From Microglena sp. YARC (lineage: Eukaryota; Chlorophyta; Chlorophyceae; Chlamydomonadales; Chlamydomonadaceae), in contig CM039463.1 of assembly GCA_022414725.1 (NCBI GenBank), positions 91,274,888 to 91,338,887 on the forward strand: a stretch of DNA of 64,000 bases. Reading direction: 5' to 3'. The stretch's first letter is position 1. Every line of letters begins with the position of its first letter. Shown in pieces: positions 22,601-34,200 of this stretch. The notes under the pieces are model-generated. The model had not been told where the DNA came from, ran no database searches, and worked only from the letters and a program-made list of their open reading frames with translations. The translations under genes and the position numbers were made by a program.

Positions 22601-24899
22601 CGCTAAAAACAGTTCATTGCTGAAGCCAAGCCACATCACCTCGCTACTGTAGAATGTTCAAAACCAGTTCACCGCTTAAGCCACGCCACTTCCCCTCGCT
22701 GTTGTAGCATGTTCAAAAGCAGTTCACTGCGGTAGGAAAGGATCCTCTTGTTCGTTTCTTCGGTGGAGCTGACCATCAATCCGATAAATAAATAAATATA
22801 CATAGTGGTACATATTGGTACATATTGGTGGTTGGTACATATTGGGGGTTGGTACATATTGGTACATATTGGTGGTACATATTGGTGGTTGGCCCCAGTA
22901 AAAACATAAATATGAACCTGATATGAAAATAAAAATAGTTGACATTGAAAATAGGTGACTGACCCGCCATTTATTTGTAAAAAATAGTACATGTTGGTGG
23001 TTGGCCCCAGTGAAAGCAAACAGGCTGGCCTCCTCAACCTCACGCCTCATAATAAGGGGCACTTTTCTGTATTTATTTATCAACACTTCAACCCTGAGCC
23101 ACATCCTCTCCCTATTGTAGAATGTTCAAAACCAGTTCACAGCAGTGGGAAAGGATCCTCGTGTTCGTTTCTTTGGTGGGGTGGAGCTTGGAAAGGACGT
23201 TAGCCTGGATCAGCTACGAGGCCTGTACAGCTCTGTAGTGCTTGCCTATGGGGCTGAGAGCGATCGGAAGCTAGGCGTGCCTGGAGAAGTGAGTTTGTAT
23301 TTTGGTGGTGGGCTGTGGTTGGCATTTATTGGTGGTGGGGTATTGGGTGGTGGTGGTGGTAGTGGCTGTTTTGTTGTTGTTGTTGGTGTTGGTGTTGTTG
23401 GTGGTGGTGGTGGTCGTGGTGGGGTATTTGGTGGTGGTGGTGGTGGTGATGGAGGGCTGGATCTTGGGAAGGACGTCAGCCTGGATCAGCTACGAGGCCT
23501 GTACGGCTCTGTAGTGCTTGCCTATGGAGCTGAGAGCGATCGGAAGCTAGGTGTGCCTGGAGAAGTCAGTTTTTATTTTGGTGGTGGGGTTGTCATGCGG
23601 CATTTATTGGTCGTGGGTATTGGGTGGTGTAGTGGTAGAGGTTGTTTTGTTGTTGGTGGTGGTGGTCGTGGTGGGTGTCTATTGGTGGTGGGGTATTTGG
23701 TGGTGGCGGTGAGCACAGTGGTGGTGATGGTGGGCGTCTATTGTTGGTGAGTTATTTGGTGGTGGTGGTGGTGGTGGTGATGGTGGTGGCGGAGGGGTGA
23801 AGCTTCGGAAGGACATAAGCCTGGAGCAGTTCAAGGCTTGTAGTGCTTACCTAGAGAGCTGAGAGCGATTGGAGGCTAGGTGTGCTTGGAGAAGTGAGTT
23901 TTTATTTTGGTGGTGGGCATTTATTGGTGTGGGTATTTGTGGTGGTGGTGGTGGTGGAGGTTGTATTGGCGGTGGTGGTGATGGTGTTGGTGATGGTGGC
24001 GCTGCCTGGAGAGCTCAGTGTTTATTTTTGGGATGGTATTTATTGGAGGTGGGTAGTTGGTGTTGGTGTTGTAGTTGGTGTTGGTGTTGGTGGATCAGGA
24101 GGGGTTGATTATAATAATCACGCTATGAAGTGCCCCCCTACAAATCGTAAGCATATAAGGAGGGAGGTGTGAATACATTCGGGGCATAATATCTGCTTTT
24201 GGTGTTCTATCCTTTGTTTTGAATCTACTACATCATCGGGGGAAGGGGGGAGGGGGGGGGGGGGGGGGGGGGGTACACACATGTGCCTAGGTTTACATTC
24301 CATTGTCTTATACAGGCTGTTGTTGACTCAAGGCAAGCCTGCTCCACAACATTAGTGTGTGTGTGTGTGTGGTGGTGGTGGTGGGAGGGGGGAGGGGGGG
24401 GGGGGGGGGGGGTACACACATGTGCCTAGGTTTACATTCCATTGTCTTATACAGGCTGTTGTTGACTCAAGCAAGCCTGCTCCACAACATTAGTGTGTGT
24501 GTGTGTGTGTGGTGGTGTGGGAGGGGAGGGGGGGGGGGGGGGGGGGAGTACACGCATGTGCCTAGGTTTACATTCCATTGTCTTATACAGGCTGTTGTTG
24601 ACTCAAGGCAAGCCTGCTCCACAACATTAGTGTGTGTGTGTGTGTGTGTGGTGGGAGGGGGGAGGGGGGGGGGGGGGGGGGGAGTACACGCATGTGCCTA
24701 GGTTTACATTCCATTGTCTTATACAGGCTGTTGTTGACTCAAGGCAAGCCTGCTCCACAACATTAGTGTGTGTGTGTGGTGGTGGTGGAGGGAAGGGGGG
24801 GGCGTACATACATGTGCCTAGGTTTACATTCCATTGTCATATACAGGCTGTTGTTGACTAAATGCAAGCCTGCTCCACAACATCCGTGTGTGTGTTGTG

Positions 24900-24938
<39 letters not shown>

Positions 24939-27304
24939 GGGGGGGGGGGTACATGCATGTGCGTATGTTCACATTCCATTGTCATTGGCAGGCCATTGTT
25001 GACTCAAGGCAAGCCCGCTCCACAACATCCGGGGGGGTTTTCCAACCAATCATGAAATACTAATCGAAGAACAAGACAAGCTTCATGACACATCTTATAT
25101 AGCCTCTATCTACAAAGGCGCTGGGCAATGAAAACCCTTGAAGCTGTCAAATCCATCCCTAACCACCTGTTACTCCACTCTGTCCTTTTCCACCTTCTTC
25201 TCCACATCACATCACACCACACCACCATTGAGTTTGACTCGTCGGTTTGGTTTCATGCCCTGGAATCTGTAAAATCCATCCCTATCCACCTCTCACTCCA
25301 CTCCTCCCTTTTTCCACCTCCCTCTCCACATCACACTACACCACACCACCACTGAGTTTGACTTGTCGGTTTGGTTTCATGGCCTGGAAGCTGGAAAATC
25401 CATCTCTACCCAATTCTCGCTCCACTCATCCCTTTTCCACCTCCCTCTCCACCACACTCCACCCAACCTCACCTCACCCCAACGAAGAAAGCCCTGCCTG
25501 TGCCATCCTTACTATGTGTTGTTAGTCCAACACCAACAATGTGTTCAGCGCGCATGATTTTGTCTGGTGGTACAAAGCCCACCCCATGCCAACCCAACCC
25601 AACCCAACCCAACCCAACCCAACCCAACCCAACCCGACCGGACCAAGAAACCCCCTTGCATGTGCCCTCTTTGTCATCTGTTACTGCTAGTTCGGCACCA
25701 AGAACGTGTTCAGTGCACGTGAGTTTGTCTGGTGGTACTACGGCCAACCTAACGCAACCCAACCCAACCCAACCCAACCAAGAAAAAAAAAAAAAAAAAA
25801 AAAAAAAAAACCAAGAACCCCCCCTATCTGTGTCCTCCTTGTCATCTGCTACGACTAGGCCGGCACCAAGAACGCGTTCAGTGCACGTGAGTTTGTGTGG
25901 TGGTACAACGGCCAACCTAACGCAACCCAACCCAACCAAACCAAACCAAACCAAGAAAAACCAACCAAGAACCCCCCCTATCTGTATCCTCCTTGTCATC
26001 TCCTACTACTAGGCCGGCACCAAGAACGTGTTCAGTGCACGTGAATTTGTGTGGTGGTACAACGGCCATCCCAACGCGACGTCTCTGCCCATTGACTTGT
26101 CCAATGTTGAAAGTGTGGTGGTGTGCGGCGTCGGCAACGTCGCTCTAGACTGTGCCCGTGTGTTGCTGCAACCTATTGACAGGTGAGGAGAGTGTGGTGG
26201 TGTGCGGCGTCGGCAACGTCGCTCTAGACTGTGCCCGTGTGTTGCTGCAACCTATTGACAGGTGAGGAGAGTGTGGTGGTGTGCGGCGTCGGCAACGTCG
26301 CTCTAGACTGTGCCCGTGTGTTGCTGCAACCTATCGACAGGTGAGGAGAGTGTGGTGGTGTGCGGCGTCGGCAACGTCGCTCTAGACTGTGCCCGTGTGT
26401 TGCTGCAACCTATTGACAGGTGAGGAGAGTGTGGTGGTGTGGGGCGTCGGCAACGTCGCTCTAGACTGTGCCCGTGTGTTGCTGCAACCTATTGACAGGT
26501 GAGGAGAGTGTGGTGGTGTGGGGCGTTGGCAATGCCGCTCTAGACTGTGCCCGTGTGTTGCTGCAACCTATTGACAGGTGAGGAGAGTGTGGTGGTGTGG
26601 GGCGTTGGCAATGCCGCTCTAGACTGTGCCCGTGTGTTGCTGCAACCTATTGACAGGTGAGGAGAGTGTGGTGGTGTGGGGCGTTGGCAATGCCGCTCTA
26701 GACTGTGCCCGTGTGTTGCTGCAACCCATCAACAGGTGAGGAGAGTGTGGTGGTGTGGGGCGTTGGCAATGTCGCTCTAGACTGTGCCCGTGTGTTGCTG
26801 CAACCCATCAACAGGTGAGGAGAGTGTGGTGGTGTGGGGCGTTGGCAATGTCGCTCTAGACTGTGCCCGTGTTTCTAAGGTCAAAGTCAAGCTCGTGCAT
26901 CTTCTTGGGCGCAGGTGCCTGGTGCAACCACACTCCACCCAAACCCAAGCCAAAATCAACCTAACCACACTCCATCCCAACCCACCCCAAGCCAATTCAC
27001 CCCACTCCACTCCACCCCGCCCAACCCCACACCACCCAAACCAAACCAAACTTAACCCTACCCAACCCAACCCAACCCAACCCAACCCAACCCAACCCAA
27101 CCCAACCCAACCCAACCCAACCCAACCCAACCCAACCCAACCCATTCCGACCCAATCAACCCCACCTCAACCACACTCCAACCCACCCCACCCCAACCCA
27201 ACCTCACCTACAAACTGCAGGTTGGCAGCTACCGATCCAACCCAACCCAATCCACTCCAACCCAAACCCAAAACCAATCCACTCCAAACCAAACCAAACC
27301 AGTC

Positions 27305-27338
<34 letters not shown>

Positions 27339-28207
27339 ACCCCAAAACCCCAACCCCCCCAACACCAACACCAACCCACTCCCACTCCACACCCACACCC
27401 ACACCCATCCACCCACCCATCCATCAACCCACCCACCCTCACCTACAACTGCAGGTTGGCAGCTACCGATGTTGCTTCACATGCAGTGGAGGCACTGAAA
27501 TCCGCAAACGGAGGTGCGGGGATCAAGCACGTGCACCTCCTTGGGCGCAGGAGCCTGGCACAAGCAGCATGCACTCCAAAAGAACTTAAAGAGCTCACCA
27601 CTGAGTTTGACTTGTCGGTTTGTGCTGCTCCAGACCAGCTGGCAGTTTCGGAGGGGGAGCAGAAGGAGATAAAGAAGGTGAGGGAGGACCACTCATGTGT
27701 TGGATACCATCATTTACTTGTCTATACGTCTATGTGTCTATATATCTAACTACTGAGTTTGACTTGTCAGTGTGTGCTGCTCCAGACCAGCTGGCAGTTT
27801 CAGAGGGGAGCAGAAGGAGATAAAGAAGTTAGGTAATGTGACTGGGTGGGGTAAGGGGGGGGCGGAGGACACACAAATTGCGGTACGGTTGCGGTACGAT
27901 CTTTCCAGGCACGAGCCTGATTACTGGCGAAACCAGGGGGTGACGCGTTGGTAAATGGCAACGACAAGTTCTATGCAGGGTTGCAAGCGACGCTAAAAAA
28001 TGGCGGAGAGTGTTCGTAACGGAGCAACAGGTGGCCACGGAAGCCAGTTAGTTGTGAGACCTTTGGCTTACAGGCAGGCTTTTTCTCGGTCAGACAAACG
28101 GACAAATGGGTAACCCTGGGGGCTCTTGCCCCCTTGAAGAGGGGGCTCCGCCAAAAATGTACCGGTTTGGTCACGTTTAAAGGGTAAGTCGCCAGTTGAT
28201 TTACCGT

Positions 28208-28250
<43 letters not shown>

Positions 28251-31200
28251 CATTAGGCCCAAATCCCGGATCGGACGGAAGCAGGTGCGGGGTCTTATCA
28301 GGTTGCTGGTTCGAACCCCATGGAGGTCACCTGGGCCCACCCGGAGGGTCGTCGACCGGCATGGTAACTGGACTCTAGGTGTGATGTAAGCCCGTCCATC
28401 GCATACTTACGAGCCGGTTCCCTTAACCTCACGTCCTTAGAAGTGTCATTGTGACATACCTTGGAAGTTAAGATTTATTTATGTATTTATCAGGTATTTA
28501 TTTATTTATTAGGTATTTATTTATTTGTTTATTTATTTATTTATTTATCTCCATAGGTGCCTAAGTCAGACCCTGAGTGATACGGATGGATTGAGCCTAT
28601 GCCCTCAAGTCCAAAAACAAAGATTTTTTGCTAATAAGTTGCCAAACCACATCAGTTCAACACACAAATACTCGGATTTGGGTTTTCTCAAATGGTGGGG
28701 ACCAGGTCAAGTGAAACATGCTAATTTGTTACTATGGGGTTCCCTAAGTCGATACGGGTTTTACGTAGGAAGTGATACGGAGCCTATCGCGACCGAAACA
28801 AGCCATTTTAAAAGAACACTGGGTACAAATTTTGTGTAACGTCTTTCCCTACCAGTAGATATTACGGAGGGTCTTGGAAGGCAGTACACAGGCAGTACAG
28901 TTGAGAACGGACCCCCAAAACACTGATTATTTACATTTCGTGGGTGTCCTAAGTCTAGGTCAGAGTTGCACAGCCAGAATTGAAACATTTTGGGCCTTGG
29001 TTTTGCTCTATCTCAAGATATAGCGTGCAGAACAACTTTCTCTTTTTTTCGAAATTTCAAAATTCAAATATTTTTTGAAAATAAATTCAAAAAACAAACC
29101 TTTTTTCATTTGTCTTCTAACATCCACATCTGAACTCAGTTTTTGATTTGGGGTAGATCATGGAAAACACACCCTAATCCTGAGCCATGGTGTGGTAGGC
29201 CATAGGGAGGTGAAATCTTGAGATGTACAGCTATTTCAGTAGATTCCGAGGCCAAGGCTGAAGCGCAGCCTCCGACCTTGTAATAAGGGTTCGATAAGCC
29301 TTTCGTCCCAAGGCACCTTTCTTCGGAATAGCTCGCGCGGCCTCGTATCTGACGCGATCTGGATTTGTATCACTAATTATCGCACATCTGATGTACTGCC
29401 ACCGGTCTGCCGAACAAAGCTGCTCGCGACCAGATGCGAACGCGCACGAAAAGTAGCTGTGCGCATAGCTGACACTGTCGCGAACAATATGAGCCTGACA
29501 GAATTCGATTCCGAGCAGTTTGGGCCATGTACGGCTCTGTATCACATTCTTGTATCGACTTAGGGCGTTTTCGGACTTAGGCACCTATGGAGATATTTAT
29601 TTATTTATTTATTTATGTATTTATTTATCATTAGGCCTAAACAAGGATTCAATTCTAGAGTGGCATTCATACTTAATCCTTTGGTGTCCGCTGGTTTGTG
29701 TAGGGAGCAGGTACTTCCATTGACCAAATTGGCCAGCGCTTTAGCGCACTTTAAAAAACAAACTGCGCTTTGTACCGCAAAGAGCGCAAAAATTGCTTGC
29801 TGCGCCCACAGGGGGTTGCAAAACTGCGCGAAACGCGCAGTGGGGCTCAAAAAGGCAGCGCGTCAGCGCGCGAAAGCGCGCGCTTTGAAGTACCCTGGTT
29901 GGGTTGCGCAGGTTGTCCCACCTAGACTTGACAATGAAGCCCCTAAATAATATCCCATGCTTACTGTTATCCCATTACTAATGAAGTACTCTGATTCATA
30001 CTGTGTCCTTGGTGTCGCTAGTTTGTGTAGTGAGACCCACCTCCTGGGCTGAAATTGAAATTGAAATTGTTACATCCGTGTAATACAGTTACTCACAGGA
30101 CTTCAAGTTAAGGACACCACAGCGTAAGCCGGAGCTAGCTATAGTCACTGTTGGGCTGAAATACCTAACACACAACTATTTTTTTTTCCACAACTAATAC
30201 AAATAATTTCACAACTAATACAAATATTTTTTTTTCCACAACTAATACAAAATCTTGTGGTGGTTATGTTACCAGTGACATTCCTGAAAGAGACGCACCA
30301 AGCTCATCCTAACAATACAATGTGACAAAAAAAGTAGTGTTAAAAAGTTATGATAACTCCTAGTGGGGCGTGGTATTAAAGGAGCCCCATCTTACGACGG
30401 CAGGGAACGGGCTGCTACTTTACCTGGACAAAGCTACCATGGCGGTTGACAGCGACCGCGTACACTAACAAGCCCCCTTAGGGATTCGAACCCGGCATCT
30501 TCTTCGTTCAAGGAGTTCTGCCATTGAGCCATTCGTCAAAACGGGGATACAAGTAAAGTTAAATTATCTGCGCAGAAGGCACTTTGGGCCCCCATAATTT
30601 ACGATTTGTTGAGGATCAGTTCATCAGTGCTTGTTTCTTAAACTGCCTTTCCTGTTTTGAAGGTTGGGCAAGTCCCTTTTGCCTATTTTGCTACACTTGG
30701 TATTTATTGGTATCTATTGGTATTATTACTACCCTTGGTATCTATTGGTATCTATTGGTATCTATTGGTATTATTACTACCCTTGGTATCTATTGGTATC
30801 TATTGGTATCTATTGGTATCTATTGGTATTATTACTACCCTTGGTATCTATTGGTATCTATTGGTATCTATTGGTATTATTACTACCCTTGATATCTATT
30901 GGTATCTATTGGTATCTATTGGTATTATTACTACCCTTGATATCTATTGGTATCTATTGGTATCTATTGGTATCTATTGGTATTATTACTACCCTTGGTA
31001 TCTATTGGTATCTATTGGTATTATTACTACCCTTGGTATCTACTGGTATCTATTGGTATCTATTGGTATCTATTGGTATCTATTGGTATTATTACTACCC
31101 TTGGTATCTATTGGTATCTATTGGTATCTATTGGTATAATTACTACCCTTGGTATCTGTTGGTATCTATTGGTATCTATTGGTATTATTACTACCCTTGG

Positions 31201-34200
31201 TATCTATTGGTATCTATTGGTATCTATTGGTATCTATTGGTATAATTACTACCCTTGGTATCTATTGGTATCTATTGGTATCTATCTAATTATAGTATTA
31301 GTATCTATTGTATTATTATCTATGTGGTATTCTAAATAGTATCATTGATATCTCTACTTACTGTAATCTGGTATCTATTGGTATCTATTGTATTATTACT
31401 ACCCTTGGTATCTATTGTATCTACTGGTATAATTACTACCCTTGGCGTATCTATTGGTATCTATTGGGTATTATTACTACCCCTTGTATCTATTGGTATC
31501 TATTGGTATCTATTGGTATTATTACTACCCTTGATATCTATTGGTATCTATTGGTATCTATTGGCATCTGAGGAGGCCAATTACATGTGCAAATACAGTC
31601 GCAATGACCAAGTACAATTACAATTATATTTCCAATTAAAATTACAAGTGCAATCGACGATTCCAACTGCAGTTCGCATGAAGAGGCGAAAACGTTTGGT
31701 AGATATCATCTCGCAGGCAGCAGCTAAGTCAATATCTGAAGATGTAGAAGGGCGCAAGCTTCACTTTCAGTTCAACCGGAATCCTGTCGAGGTGGTGACT
31801 GACTCCAGCACTAACTTTAGGCAGTGGTCGGTAACGTGTTTGAGAGTTGAAAAAAGAGCATGACACAGTCGTGGACAGCAGTGAAGGCCTGTTGCTGTTG
31901 TTGACAGGTGGGTAGGGCTGCTACTATGACCTTGCTGGGTGGAGTATGGGTGCGGTTTGGTGGGGTGGGTGAGTGAGGGGGAGGGCGGGGGGGGCAGTGG
32001 GGGCAGTGGGGCGTGAGAGTTGAAAAGGAGCATGAAACAAGTGGACAGCAGTGGCAAAGCTGTTGCTGTTGGGACAGGTGATTAGGCCTGATCAGCAGGC
32101 TGTTAGATAACGTTTGCTGGGTGGGGGGGTGGGGAGTGCAGGTGGGGTGGGGGGGGTGGGGGGGGGGAATTGAAAAGAGCATGACACAGGTGGACAGCAG
32201 TGGAAGGCCGTTTGCTGTTGGGACAGGTGGGTAGCGCATGCTACAATAATGTTGGCTGGGTGAGTTATGGGTGGGGCTCGGTTGGTGAGTGAGGGACGTG
32301 TGGTAGAGGGGGGGGGGGGGGGTCAGTGTGGGTGAGGAGTGAAAAAGGTCGACACAGGTGGACAGCAGCGGACAGGCTGTTGCTGTTGGGACAGTGGTCG
32401 GGCCAGCTACAATACTTTGCTGGGTGGAGTATGGTGTGGGGTTGGTTGGGTTGGTGAGTGAGAAGGGATGGCAGTGCGGTGTGAGAGTTGAAAGGAGCAT
32501 GACACAGCAGTGGACAGCAGATGCAAAGGCTGTTGCTGTTGGGACAGGTGATTAGGCCTGCTCAGCAGGCTGTTTCGATGACGTTTGCTGGATGGAGGCA
32601 TGGTGGGGTTAGGTGGGTGGTGAGTGAGGGGGGGACAGCAACGTTGTGAGTTTTGAAAGGAGCACGAAACAGGTGGACAGCAGATGCAAGGCTGTTGCTG
32701 TTGAGACAGGTGATTAGGGCCTGATCAGCAGGCTGTTATGATGCTGTTTGCTGGTTGGGGATTGGGTGGGTGGGTTGGGTGGCTGAGTGAGTGAGGGGGG
32801 ATAGGTTGTGAGAGTTGAAAGGAGCACATAACAGGAGGACATCAGTGGGAAGGCTGGTGGGGCAGGTGATTAGGCTGTGACGATGATGTTTACAGTACAG
32901 CTGGTGGAGGTGTGGGGGGGGGCGGGTGAGAGGGTGGGGGGCGTGGGAGGGCACGTTATGAGGTTGAAAAAGAGCACGAACAGGTGGACAGCGTGGGAAG
33001 GCTGTTGCTATTAGGACGGGTGAGCAGACCTATCCACTTTGTCTACAGCCCTGTGATTGCATTGCGCACTCAGTAGTGTGGTGTAGTGGATAAGTACATT
33101 AATAGTACGCCTTGTTACGAGGCGTGAGGTTGAGGAGGCCAGCCTGTTTGCTTTCACTGGGGCCAACCACCAGGTGTAGTAGTTTTTATGCTACCCAATG
33201 TTAACACGGCACGCAGACCGTGAGCAGCCTGAAGGCTGATATACCACGTAACCACATGTTCGTTTGGTTGAGGGTTGGTATCTCCCGCCAACCCTAAGTG
33301 CGCCCACTCTTTTGTAGGAGTGGCAACGCCATTCAAACTGAATCCTGGGTGTCGCTGGTTTGTGACGGTAGACCCACCTAATGGGGTGAAGTTCCTTTCA
33401 CAACTAAAATAAATCGCCTTCTCTCTTCCTAGGCTTGTATGTCGTTGCAGTCCAGGAGTAGACCAAAAAGGCATTAGGGACTTGCCCAACCATGGCAGGA
33501 GGGGCTATAACGAATAAGCACTGATGAACTGAACCCCAAACAATCGTTTTACCGACGGGGGCCCTGAGTTTGTGCTACAGTGAAAAGGCTTGTCAAGTCC
33601 TATATCGTAAGATATTGATTATGGCTACCATGCTGACTTTCCCCAGCTGTGGCGTATGGGAGGGTCCCCTTGACACTGCGCCCCTCCAGGCTTTTTTATT
33701 TTATATCTTGATATCAATATCTTACGACGTATTGTACTTGGCAACCTCGTTAGCGTATAATATCGTACAATATCGTACAATATATTGTACGATAATTCTG
33801 GGGACCAGTACAATATTGACAACCATCAGTGGTTGGCCCCAGTGGAAGCAAACCGGCTGGCCTCCTAAACCTCACGCCTCGTAACAAGGCGTACTTGTAA
33901 GAATGACATGCCATACCAAACCATTTCAACTGATACCATTCAAAACCATACCATACAAAACCATACCATACAAAACCATACCATACAAAACCATACCATA
34001 CAAAACCATACCATACAAAATTATACCATACAAAACCATACAAAACCAAGCCAAACCAAGCCAAGCCAACCCCTTGCACATGTCCTCATAGATATCGCTA
34101 CAGTGTGGGAGAGCCAGCCGCGCCCCCGTGCCCGATGGACTGCTTGGGCAGAGATAAAAAATAAAAAATGACAACCTTACATATACCGTTTCCTTCTACA

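Noticed and set aside
28255..28345. tRNA gene near GGTTCGAACCCC
   Set aside because: The B-box-like motif is present but no A box or foldable D arm lies upstream at the right distance.
30657..31245. Hydrophobic frames resembling multi-pass membrane proteins
   Set aside because: Repeats of IGIYWYLLVS from the TATTGGTATC satellite, open in three frames.
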